Assembly (NCBI GenBank): GCA_023144115.1
Contig: JAGLGH010000095.1
Location: 1-14,780 of the forward strand
Length of the DNA stretch: 14,780 nucleotides
Reading direction: 5' to 3'
DNA from: Nanobdellota archaeon
GTDB taxonomy: Archaea; Nanobdellota; Nanobdellia; Woesearchaeales; JAGLGH01
Of this stretch, positions 7,122-13,952 are shown piece after piece. Below the pieces are notes generated by a model that did no database searches, was not told where the DNA came from, and saw nothing but the letters and a program-made list of their open reading frames with translations. A program made the position numbers and the translations under genes. Position 1 is the first letter of the stretch; each line of letters begins with the position of its first letter.

Positions 7122-7973
7122 ATGGCACATGTATCAGAAAGCAAAAAAAAGATAGTCGATGAATTTAGCAAGTTATTTGAGGACTATCCAATAATAGCAT
7201 CTGTGGACCTTGAAAATCTGCCAGCGCCTCAGTTGCAGAACATGAGAGCGACACTCAGGGACAAAGTTGTGCTTAAGATGACTAAGCGCAGGCTTATAAA
7301 TATAGCAATCGACAAAGCAAAGGATAAGAAGCCGGGCATTGAGAAGCTCAAGGAGAATCTCAAAGGCATGCCAGCATTGATTTTCACAAAAGAGAGCCCA
7401 TTTTTATTGTACAAGACAATCAAACAGAATAAAAGTCCTGCACCTGCAAAAGCAGGTCAGATTGCTCCTAAAGACATTGTAGTTCCAGCAGGATCCACAC
7501 CATTCAGCCCAGGTCCAGTGATTGGAGAATTAGGAGCGCTTGGAATAAAGTCAGGAGTAGAAAGCGGCAAAATAGCCATTAAAGAAGATGCTGTTGTAGC
7601 AAAAGAAGGTGAAGCAATAAGCGCTGAACTTGCAAGTATGCTTACAAGACTGGGAATAACACCTATGGAAGTTGGTCTTGATATTGTAGCAGCTTATGAA
7701 GATGGAACAATATACCCAAGGAAATTACTTGATATTGATGAAGAACAGTTCATGGGAGAACTCACAACTGCTGCACAAGGGGCTTTCAATCTTGCTATTG
7801 AATCAGGATATACAACAAAAGAGAATGCTGGAGTTTTTATAATAAAAGCATTCAACCAGGCTAAATCACTTGCAATGGAATCAGGATTCATGGCTGATGC
7901 AGTTGTCGCGGATATGCTGAGCAAGGCAGAAAGGGAAATGCTCAGCCTGAAACTGGCTGCAAAAATACAATGA
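7122..7973 (+). CDS. rpl10: Large-subunit ribosomal protein uL10 (P0), short C-terminus
   Basis: Base of the ribosomal P-stalk: binds 23S rRNA with its N-terminal half and carries dimers of P1/L12 on C-terminal helices, so recruiting translation GTPases. The 283-aa sequence shows the N-terminal rRNA-binding domain (IIASVDLENLPAPQLQNMR, KMTKRRLI) and the archaeal insertion domain (residues about 110-180, PAGSTPFSPGPVIGELGALG). The helical spine has P1-binding-type repeats: AAQGAFNLAIESG, AFNQAKSLAMESG, and a last partial one ending LKLAAKIQ. The usual archaeal acidic hinge and GLGALFG-like tail are missing, and the protein stops right after the spine. It starts 2 nt after the rpl1 stop with no separate Shine-Dalgarno sequence, so it is likely coupled to rpl1. 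Confidence 0.95.
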   Translation: MAHVSESKKKIVDEFSKLFEDYPIIASVDLENLPAPQLQNMRATLRDKVVLKMTKRRLINIAIDKAKDKKPGIEKLKENLKGMPALIFTKESPFLLYKTIKQNKSPAPAKAGQIAPKDIVVPAGSTPFSPGPVIGELGALGIKSGVESGKIAIKEDAVVAKEGEAISAELASMLTRLGITPMEVGLDIVAAYEDGTIYPRKLLDIDEEQFMGELTTAAQGAFNLAIESGYTTKENAGVFIIKAFNQAKSLAMESGFMADAVVADMLSKAEREMLSLKLAAKIQ

Positions 7974-7995
7974 AATTCATATGGAGGAATAAAAA

Positions 7996-8307
7996 ATGGA
8001 ATACATATACGCTGCAATGACAATACACAAGGCAGGCGGCAAAGTTGACGAAGCTACAGTCAATAAGGTCTTAACTGCTGCAGGCGCTAAGCCTGATGAA
8101 GCAAGAGTAAAGGCTTTGGTCGCTTCATTGGATGGAGTAAATATTGACGAAGCTGTCGAAAAAGCTGCTGCTGCACCTGTTGCTGCTGCTCCAGTCGCTG
8201 CTGCAAGCGCAGAAGCAAAAGGAGAAGCTAAAGGTGAAGAAAAGCCAAAAGAAGAAAAGAAAGATGAAGGCGCATCAGCCGCAGGATTAGGAGCGCTATT
8301 CGGATAA
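7996..8307 (+). CDS. rpl12: Large-subunit ribosomal protein P1 (archaeal L12)
   Basis: The stalk protein that docks on P0 as dimers and binds aEF1A, aEF2 and other factors through its C-terminal tail. The 103-aa sequence has the N-terminal helical dimerisation domain ([19 protein letters not shown] through about residue 60), an Ala/Pro hinge ([13 protein letters not shown]), a charged Lys/Glu segment, and the conserved end GLGALFG. A clear Shine-Dalgarno GGAGG lies about 10 nt before the ATG in the 22-nt gap after rpl10, suiting the several-fold higher output this protein needs. It is the last gene of the operon; a T-rich terminator follows at once. Length and motifs are typical. Confidence 0.97.
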   Translation: MEYIYAAMTIHKAGGKVDEATVNKVLTAAGAKPDEARVKALVASLDGVNIDEAVEKAAAAPVAAAPVAAASAEAKGEAKGEEKPKEEKKDEGASAAGLGALFG

Positions 8308-8316
8308 TCAAATTAG

Positions 8317-8333
8317 TTTATTTTTTATTATTA
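8317..8333 (+). terminator. T-rich terminator of ribosomal operon
   Basis: TTTATTTTTTATTATTA begins 9 nt after the rpl12 stop. A long U-rich tract without a stem is a standard archaeal terminator. The overlapping TTATTATA (8328-8335), 30 nt before the next ATG, may double as the TATA box of the coiled-coil gene. Confidence 0.55.
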
Positions 8334-8360
8334 TACAATTAAACAATTAAGTGAGAATCA

Positions 8361-9245
8361 ATGTCAGAAAAAGAAAATAAAAAAGAGATTGCTGAAGAGC
8401 TCAAACAGATAAAGGAAGAGCTAAAAGGATTGCGCACCAGCCTTAACTTAGCTAACGAAGAAAAAGAAAAAGCTTTTTCAGAGAAGGAAGAAGTAAAAAA
8501 ACAAATTTCTAAACTTATTGCCCAAGTCAGAGAAGCCAAGGGAGAGAGAAACAAATTTACGCATGATGTTAAAGGAGCAAAGAAAGAGAGAAATACGCTC
8601 AATAAAAGAATAGCATCCAAGATAAAAGAAATAAAGACTCTAAATGACAAGAAAAAAGAGCTGGAATCAAAATTCAATATCAAAGTAAATCCTACTAACC
8701 TCAAAAAGCAGATAGAAGAATTGGAATTAAAGGTCGAAACAGAAGTTCTGGAATTCAAGAAGGAAAAGGTCATAATGAAACAAATCAATGACCTTAGAAA
8801 GCAGTTTGCAAAAGTAAAAGATGTAAGCGAGATATGGGAAGAATCTGCAAAGCTCTCAAAAGAGATAGATTCACTTAAAACAAAAGCAAATTCACTGCAT
8901 AACATTGTCAGAGGACATGCAAAAGAAAGCCAGGAGAAACATGAAACACTGCTTGAGTCCTCAGTTGAAATAAGAGAATTAAGAGAAAAGGAAGAGACTG
9001 CATATAAAACATTCTTTGAATTCAAGCAGAAATATACTGAACTTAACAACAAGATTAAGGAAAAACTTGCAAGATTAAAAGAGCTGGGAGATAGAAAGGG
9101 CGCCTCAAGAGCCAAGAGGAAAGTAGAAGACGAAAAGAAGAAAGCTGCATCTATCAAGGAAAAAATAAAAGCGGTTGAAGATAAGATAAAGACAGGCAAA
9201 AAGCTTACCACTGAAGATTTTATGGTAATGCAGGCTGCTAATTAA
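8361..9245 (+). CDS. Archaeal coiled-coil protein (COG1340-like)
   Basis: A 294-aa protein that is almost entirely heptad-like, with high Lys/Glu and no predicted membrane segment or enzyme motif. The repeated ERNKF/ERNTLNKRI-type turns, a central region around SEIWEESAKLSKEIDSL, and the C-terminal KLTTEDFMVMQ recall the widespread uncharacterised archaeal coiled-coil family COG1340. The family's role is not established; structural or nucleoid/phosphoprotein roles have been guessed. It lies 53 nt after rpl12 behind a T-rich tract, so it is probably separately transcribed, perhaps with some read-through. A weak GTGAG lies 5 nt before the ATG. The long open frame on the opposite strand is a composition artefact of the Lys/Glu-rich codons. 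Confidence 0.8.
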   Translation: MSEKENKKEIAEELKQIKEELKGLRTSLNLANEEKEKAFSEKEEVKKQISKLIAQVREAKGERNKFTHDVKGAKKERNTLNKRIASKIKEIKTLNDKKKELESKFNIKVNPTNLKKQIEELELKVETEVLEFKKEKVIMKQINDLRKQFAKVKDVSEIWEESAKLSKEIDSLKTKANSLHNIVRGHAKESQEKHETLLESSVEIRELREKEETAYKTFFEFKQKYTELNNKIKEKLARLKELGDRKGASRAKRKVEDEKKKAASIKEKIKAVEDKIKTGKKLTTEDFMVMQAAN

Positions 9246-9279
9246 TATTCTAAATAGATTATTGTTTCATTAAACTCAA

Positions 9280-9296
9280 TATTTCTTTGTATTTTT
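9280..9296 (+). terminator. T-rich tract after coiled-coil gene
   Basis: TATTTCTTTGTATTTTT lies in the 64-nt convergent spacer between the coiled-coil gene and the Nudix gene. It would suit U-tract termination of the plus-strand transcript. No comparable run serves the minus strand. Confidence 0.45.
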
Positions 9297-9309
9297 AATC
9301 CACCAAATC

Positions 9310-9951
9310 TTATATTTTAAAAGAATAGAGCTTTGCAGGTCTGTGCGCGCCTTCCATCTTTGTCTGATGCATATCTTTAAGAAGTTCTAATAATTTTATC
9401 TTTTTCCTGAAATTTCTTTTGTCAAGCTTTTGCTGATATACTGCTTCATACACTTTCTGCATTTCTGTAAGCGTGAATCTCTCAGGGAGAAGCTGGAATG
9501 CTATGTTTGTTGTTTCAATCTCTTTTTTAAGATTATGAAACGCATGATTAAGAATCTTTTTATGGTCAAAAGCAAGATTTGGAAGAGAGTTTATAGCAAA
9601 CCATCCTGCATCTGAAGCATCTGTAGCAGGCTTAAGCTCAATGTCTTCAGAACTTATGAGAGCAAGATAAGATATAGTTATAACTCTTCCTCTGGGGTCA
9701 CGGCCTTTATCTCCGAATGCTGTAAGCTTTTTTAGAAATATATCTCTTACTCCGGTTTCTTCATGAAGTTCCCTATATGCGCACTTATCAAGGGTTGTAT
9801 CTTTGTTTTGAAGGAATCCTCCAGGTATTGCAAACATCCCTTTGAATGGAGAGCCTTTTCTCTTGATTAAGAGAACTTTTAGAGTATCTTTATCAACTGT
9901 AAATACGACTGCATCTGTTGCGATATAGAATCTGTCTATTATTTCTTTCAT
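9310..9951 (-). CDS. Nudix domain-winged helix regulator, NrtR-like
   Basis: A 213-aa protein combining an N-terminal Nudix domain with a C-terminal winged helix, the architecture of NrtR, the ADP-ribose-sensing repressor of NAD metabolism genes in bacteria. The Nudix box runs from GGFL (44-47) to RELHEETGV (60-68). It is one residue longer than the classic spacing and its first Glu is replaced by Asp/Thr, so hydrolysis may be weak or lost. GRDPRGRVITISYLAL (from 83) and the C-terminal LPERFTLTEMQKVYEAVY...NFRKKI...RPAKLYSF match the NrtR-type wing region. Start choice: a TATA box at 9976-9983 is about 29 nt before this ATG, giving a leaderless mRNA; the GTG at 9972 is too close to TATA to be transcribed. 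The gene diverges from the 77-aa gene across a palindrome. Whether it acts as regulator, enzyme or both is open. Confidence 0.82.
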   Translation of the reverse strand: MKEIIDRFYIATDAVVFTVDKDTLKVLLIKRKGSPFKGMFAIPGGFLQNKDTTLDKCAYRELHEETGVRDIFLKKLTAFGDKGRDPRGRVITISYLALISSEDIELKPATDASDAGWFAINSLPNLAFDHKKILNHAFHNLKKEIETTNIAFQLLPERFTLTEMQKVYEAVYQQKLDKRNFRKKIKLLELLKDMHQTKMEGAHRPAKLYSFKI

Positions 9952-9975
9952 TTGTTTATGTGATAGATACACTAA

Positions 9976-9983
9976 TTTATAAA
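9976..9983 (-). promoter_or_regulatory. TATA box of Nudix regulator gene
   Basis: TTTATAAA (self-complementary), centred about 29 nt before the ATG at 9951. It sets the start of the gene and excludes the upstream in-frame GTG. Confidence 0.6.
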
Positions 9984-10010
9984 TTTTTGGGTTTAGATCT
10001 TGATTTTCTT

Positions 10011-10029
10011 GAGATTAAATGTTAATCTC
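10011..10029. promoter_or_regulatory. Perfect palindromic operator candidate
   Basis: GAGATTAA-ATG-TTAATCTC is an 8-bp perfect inverted repeat with a 3-bp spacer. It sits between two divergent TATA boxes, 27 bp from the one at 9976-9983 and 29 bp from the one at 10059-10066. A further GTTAATC half-site lies at 10042-10048, exactly 21 bp (two helical turns) from the one starting at 10021. The position beside a Nudix-winged-helix gene suggests it is the regulator's own binding site (inference). Confidence 0.6.
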
Positions 10030-10058
10030 TCCTTCTGATAAGTTAATCAAGCATAAAA

Positions 10059-10066
10059 TTTATAAT
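10059..10066 (+). promoter_or_regulatory. TATA box of 77-aa gene
   Basis: TTTATAAT, centred about 28 nt before the ATG at 10091, predicts a leaderless mRNA. It shows that the in-frame ATG at 10019, which lies upstream of the box and inside the palindrome, is not used. Confidence 0.55.
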
Positions 10067-10090
10067 TCTCTTTTGTTTTTAATATTTTTT

Positions 10091-10324
10091 ATGACAGATA
10101 ATGCAAATCAAATCGGATATATTAAGAGCAGACCTTATTATGTGATTGACAAAGACAGCGGCAATATTGTCCCTGTATATCTTCCTGCAGATGCAGTGTT
10201 GGAGAGGGCAAAGCCTGGCTCAAAAGCAGGCAGTTCATTGCTCGATAAAATCAATGAAGAATTAAAGCAGGAAGGGTTAATTGAAAAGATGAAGGGGCTG
10301 TATAAGATTGAGAAGAATTTGTGA
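10091..10324 (+). CDS. Small conserved-looking protein of unknown function, 77 aa
   Basis: Family not recognised. The protein begins MTDNANQIGYIKSRPYYVID and continues with an extended Tyr/Val/Pro-rich part (DKDSGNIVPVYLP). It then has a charged, probably helical second half (SLLDKINEELKQEGLIEKMK) ending KIEKNL. There is no Cys/His metal site, signal peptide or membrane helix. The start at 10091 is chosen because a TATA box lies about 28 nt before it; the longer reading frame from 10019 would add a hydrophobic Phe/Leu stretch from untranscribed DNA. It is transcribed divergently from the Nudix regulator with a palindrome between them, which makes it a candidate target of that regulator. It is convergent with the surface-protein gene, 25 nt away. 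Confidence 0.6.
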   Translation: MTDNANQIGYIKSRPYYVIDKDSGNIVPVYLPADAVLERAKPGSKAGSSLLDKINEELKQEGLIEKMKGLYKIEKNL

Positions 10325-10349
10325 GAGGTCTGCTGAGTTTTGCAGGAAT

Positions 10350-12302
10350 TTATCTTTTCTTTCGGATGATAAATAATCCAGCTAATATAGCAATCAGTCC
10401 TAATCCTAAAGTTATGGTTGAAAACTCAGGGATGTCTGGTGAGTTTATTACTGCTGTATCGTTGGCAAATACTGTGTTTTCTCCTGTTGCTCTGCATGTC
10501 ACATTGTAGTCAACAATCTGTGCTGAAGCGAATGTTCTTGAATAATTGTAATACGAGGCTTGTTCATCCATGATATAGCTGCCATCGCTGAAGCTGATAT
10601 TGCATGTTGCTCCAGTGATTGGGTCAGTGGCATTCAGGTATTCTGCTGTAAATGTGACAAGCTGTTCTGTATATTTAGGATCATCTGCATCAATTGTCAG
10701 GTTTGCTGTTCCGTTTACTGCATAACCAGAGAAATGAGCAACATCAACTGTCAATGTTGAACCAGTGCACTGGATGTTTGTGCATCTTGGCGGTAGGCAT
10801 AGTTTGTTTTCTGTCAGAATTGCTGCTCTTGTATTTGCTGTATTTGAGTAATATACATAAGGAGTATTGCAGTTGATATTATTGAATGTGAGTGTGGCTG
10901 AGTTGTTGAAGGTTGAGTGCAATGCAGATGTATTTACTGATATTACGCTGTTTTCTATCTTGACATGATTATCAAAGTCTGTGCTTTCTGCATTTATTTC
11001 ATACTGTCCAAACCTTATCTTTCCTTTTCCAGTTATTGCTAGAGTTAAGTTTGTTACAGCTGTTAAATTGGTTTCTTCTGAAAAGTTTGTTGTTTCTGCG
11101 GATGGAATGAAGTTTGTGTATGTTGGTATAATAGCTGGTGTGCAAATAGTTATATTAGATAATTGATATCCATGGCTTGGATTTGTTGTTCCTGATAAAC
11201 TATTGTAATCTAATCTTATTCTTCCGTCACCACCATTACCACCACAACCATAATTTCCACAATACCCTAAACCTTTTTGTGCTGAGATAGTACCACTATT
11301 TACAATATCATCTGAAATAAGATAAATAGAACCACCTGCACCTCCACCCCCATCACCACCAGACCAACAACCTTTTCTTCCATCACTACCTTCAGCAATA
11401 ATGATGTTGTTATTACTTATTTTGTTAGCAAAGATTATAATTATGCCCTCACCATCACCACCAGAATCAATGGTACACGCAGGTGAACCCCCACCTGAAC
11501 CAAAATATATTTTAGATAAGTCATTTTGCCCATAATATGACCCTCCTCTCCCTGATACACCTGGAGCACCTCCTACATGACTCCCTTCATCACCATTTTC
11601 CCCAGTTGTTCCATATCCTGCCCCTCCAGCACCATCGCCACCAGAACCAGGCGCTTTATTTGCACCACCACCCGCACCATTGTTAGCGGAAGTAGATATT
11701 AAATTTGGAATTCCATTATAACTCTCACCAGGATAACCATCATTATCTCCCCCATTAGAAACACCCCCCCTATAACCGATTCCAGCAACATCCAAACTTC
11801 CTGTAATATTTAGTGCTTTTGTCGCTCTGAAAACAACAATCCCTCCTGTATAACCATTCCATGCAGATGCAGTAATAGAAGCACCAGAATTAACACTTAC
11901 ATCTGTATATTGTGGAACTCTGACTATCTGTGAAGCTGAAGCTGATTGAGTGTTGAATGTTCCTGAATAATAATTATTTGTTAAACCAGTTGAAACAGTG
12001 ATTGTATTTCCATCAATTGCAGTAACATCAGCAAATTCATATGTGCCAGCGTTGGAAGAATGTTGCATTTGAATTACCAAGATCTCATCACCCACAGAAA
12101 AAGCACTTGCATCATTTACATCAAATGATGTTGAACCAGATAAAACTGTTGTTGATGTTATTTGAGTGTACATATTAATTATAGTATTAGCAGATGTTAC
12201 AATTAAAGCTCCATCAGTTCCATCCCCTAAATCAACACATTCGGCACTAACAACCCCTGCCAAAACAATAATCATAACCAACATCAATATAATCTTCTTC
12301 AT
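10350..12302 (-). CDS. Secreted glycine-rich cell-surface protein with PEF-type C-terminal anchor
   Basis: A 650-aa exported protein. Residues 1-20 (MKKIILMLVMIIVLAGVVSA) are a signal peptide with likely cleavage before ECVDLG. Residues 30-150 are Thr/Ser/Asn-rich. A Gly-rich region (about 150-367) carries repeated GGxGGxG turns and a GGAGGSIYLISDDIVNSGTI...GGDGRIRL pattern, as in bacterial and archaeal adhesin-like beta-structures. Two cysteine pairs lie in this region. A second Thr/Asn-rich, beta-rich part follows. The C-terminus has IPEF (624-627), a hydrophobic helix and RKKR, the layout of PEF-CTERM-like archaeosortase substrates. The start at 12302 is preferred over the ATG at 12329: GGAG lies 11 nt upstream and the signal peptide then begins cleanly with MKK. 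Many N-x-S/T sites could be glycosylated. A role in attachment or envelope is inferred. Confidence 0.75.
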   Translation of the reverse strand: MKKIILMLVMIIVLAGVVSAECVDLGDGTDGALIVTSANTIINMYTQITSTTVLSGSTSFDVNDASAFSVGDEILVIQMQHSSNAGTYEFADVTAIDGNTITVSTGLTNNYYSGTFNTQSASASQIVRVPQYTDVSVNSGASITASAWNGYTGGIVVFRATKALNITGSLDVAGIGYRGGVSNGGDNDGYPGESYNGIPNLISTSANNGAGGGANKAPGSGGDGAGGAGYGTTGENGDEGSHVGGAPGVSGRGGSYYGQNDLSKIYFGSGGGSPACTIDSGGDGEGIIIIFANKISNNNIIIAEGSDGRKGCWSGGDGGGGAGGSIYLISDDIVNSGTISAQKGLGYCGNYGCGGNGGDGRIRLDYNSLSGTTNPSHGYQLSNITICTPAIIPTYTNFIPSAETTNFSEETNLTAVTNLTLAITGKGKIRFGQYEINAESTDFDNHVKIENSVISVNTSALHSTFNNSATLTFNNINCNTPYVYYSNTANTRAAILTENKLCLPPRCTNIQCTGSTLTVDVAHFSGYAVNGTANLTIDADDPKYTEQLVTFTAEYLNATDPITGATCNISFSDGSYIMDEQASYYNYSRTFASAQIVDYNVTCRATGENTVFANDTAVINSPDIPEFSTITLGLGLIAILAGLFIIRKKR

Positions 12303-12395
12303 AAATCTCAATTCTCCTTTTTTACCCAATAAACAGGACTTACCAATAAGCCTTCACAAGCTGACTTCCGATAATATTCATACTAAAAGCCAGAA

Positions 12396-12403
12396 TATAT
12401 AAA
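12396..12403 (-). promoter_or_regulatory. TATA box of surface-protein gene
   Basis: On the minus strand this reads TTTATATA. It predicts transcription from near 12372 and a leader of about 70 nt that contains the AAAGGAG ribosome-binding site (12314-12320). Confidence 0.5.
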
Positions 12404-12440
12404 TGTTCCCAATGCCCAAGTTTGCTACTTCTTAGTAATA

Positions 12441-12448
12441 TTTATAAA
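12441..12448 (+). promoter_or_regulatory. TATA box of phosphorylase-like gene
   Basis: TTTATAAA, centred about 27 nt before the ATG at 12472, predicts a leaderless mRNA. It is divergent from the surface-protein promoter, with about 37 bp between the two boxes. Confidence 0.6.
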
Positions 12449-12471
12449 TCTGGTTTAATTAGCGTAACATT

Positions 12472-13938
12472 ATGGCAAAAGAGCTAGGAGATATAATCAC
12501 AGGAGAAACAGCAATCAGGTATGCTATGGACAGGTATTTTGCTCCTGAAACTGATATAGATTCATTAGCTGGAGAATTGACATTTGTGATCTATAATGGC
12601 TTTACACAAAATGATATGGTGAGGGAAGTTCTAATTGCCAAAGACATAGAACCAGTCAAAGATAAGCACAAAAATCTTATGATGCTTGAGGATGTTCTGG
12701 TTGAAAAACAGAAGATAAAGGGCGCAGCTGAACTAAGCCTTTTTGATATTAAAGAAAAAGCTGTTTATGTAAATAATTCTATAGATAGATTCAGAGAGGT
12801 TAGGCATAAGCTGACAATAGGAGCATTTAAGGAAGCAGTCAGGACTAAAGGACTGAATATAAAATTTAAAGAAAAGAATTGTTGTGAAGATTATCTTATG
12901 AGCCAAAGGTATGAATCTTTAGCAAGAGATTTTGTAAATAATAGCATTATCAATGAGCTAAAAGAAAGATTTTCTGATTTTAAGGATGTTATGCGCAATA
13001 TACTGATAAGCCCACTCTATATACCAGTAGAATCATGGTACCTGCCAGAGATTTTTGATAATCTGGCAAAAGATAAAATATATTCAGATAGTCTCACTAA
13101 AAGAGCTGCTGATATAAAAAATGAGCTTTACTTAGGCATTGCTGAAGAAAGATTTCCTGGTAAAGATATAAGCAGATTAGCTGAATTATTTGACAGCTCA
13201 GATCTTGTGCAAAAGCAACTCAAGGCAATGACTCTTAAAGACCTTGCTAAAGAAGACAAAGAGATTGAACATAAGATGAAACAGGGCTTAAATAAGATAA
13301 TAAGAGTTAAAGATGATTTCCTTAATTACCAGATAATTCCTATTGATAATCATCATATCCTGAACCTTGGCTATGCCTATGGAGGGCAGGCAAGAAATAT
13401 ACTCCATTATATACTATTCTCATTTGATCCTGAAGAGACAGTAAGATTCATCTATACAGGAAAAGCAGGAAATCTGAATCCTAAAGGAAAGGTGCAGGAT
13501 TTAATATTAAGCCCATTTACTATAAGCGAGCATTATTTGAATCACCCTCAGAATATAATCAAAGACAGAAAGCATAAGTTTAAGAATCTTTTTCACAGCG
13601 ACTGGAAACAGGATATGAATGATCCATTTGGAATCAAAGAGTTTTATGGTGGTGTAATGGGAGTAAGGGCAACAGTCAGTGAAAAAAGAGCAAATATGAA
13701 AAAAGGATATGAAATTCTTAAATGCGATGCTGTAGAGATGGAATTATATCTGATAATGGGAAGTATAATGCAGGGAGTACACAATTTCCTGGATATAAGG
13801 ACAGGAAATATTCTTTGGTCCTCAGATATAATTAATAATTCTGTCAACAGAGATCTTAGTTACAAGAACATTGGCAGACAGGGAGCATACCTTGCAGTGG
13901 ATATGGCAAGGGAGGCTTTTAGGAGGGAGTTTAGCTGA
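12472..13938 (+). CDS. Large protein with nucleoside phosphorylase-like C-terminal domain
   Basis: A 488-aa protein with no named family recognised as a whole. The C-terminal half has the outline of the PNP/UDP phosphorylase fold. GYAYGGQARNILHYIL (from 300) resembles the G-x-G-GG phosphate-loop strand and helix. VRFIYTGKAGNL (GKAG at 330-333) aligns with the family's I-R-x-G-T-A-G-G-L, followed by KVQDLILSP in place of the usual x-V-G-D-x-V-I. AVEMELY (E422-M423-E424) matches the ribose-binding M-E signature. The N-terminal 290 residues are mostly helical with no known motif; Cys136-Cys137 is a notable pair. The length is like AMP nucleosidase, but the N-terminal part does not look homologous by eye. 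It is leaderless by its TATA box, with no operon partner. A hydrolase or phosphorylase acting on a nucleoside or nucleotide is plausible; the substrate is unknown. Confidence 0.55.
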   Translation: MAKELGDIITGETAIRYAMDRYFAPETDIDSLAGELTFVIYNGFTQNDMVREVLIAKDIEPVKDKHKNLMMLEDVLVEKQKIKGAAELSLFDIKEKAVYVNNSIDRFREVRHKLTIGAFKEAVRTKGLNIKFKEKNCCEDYLMSQRYESLARDFVNNSIINELKERFSDFKDVMRNILISPLYIPVESWYLPEIFDNLAKDKIYSDSLTKRAADIKNELYLGIAEERFPGKDISRLAELFDSSDLVQKQLKAMTLKDLAKEDKEIEHKMKQGLNKIIRVKDDFLNYQIIPIDNHHILNLGYAYGGQARNILHYILFSFDPEETVRFIYTGKAGNLNPKGKVQDLILSPFTISEHYLNHPQNIIKDRKHKFKNLFHSDWKQDMNDPFGIKEFYGGVMGVRATVSEKRANMKKGYEILKCDAVEMELYLIMGSIMQGVHNFLDIRTGNILWSSDIINNSVNRDLSYKNIGRQGAYLAVDMAREAFRREFS

Positions 13939-13952
13939 TGGTATTGAATATG

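Noticed and set aside
8339..9211. A 290-codon open frame on the minus strand opposite the coiled-coil gene
   Set aside because: Its product is an artificial Ser/Phe/Leu mixture, the usual mirror of Lys/Glu-rich coding sequence, and it has no promoter or ribosome-binding site. The plus-strand protein is a coherent coiled coil.
9952..9972. GTG start for the Nudix protein at 9972
   Set aside because: It is only a few bases from the TATA box at 9976-9983 and could not be in the transcript. The ATG at 9951 has the expected spacing.
10019..10090. Longer N-terminus for the 77-aa protein starting at ATG 10019
   Set aside because: The ATG is the spacer of the palindrome and lies upstream of the TATA box at 10059. 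The added residues are a low-quality hydrophobic stretch encoded by promoter DNA.
10329..10345. CTGC...GCAG stem between the 77-aa gene and the surface-protein gene as a terminator
   Set aside because: It has only 4 bp and no adjoining T-run on either strand.
11220..11770. Repetitive CACCACCACC-type DNA as a CRISPR or tandem-repeat array
   Set aside because: There are no regularly spaced identical units. The pattern is the reverse complement of Gly codons in the surface-protein gene.
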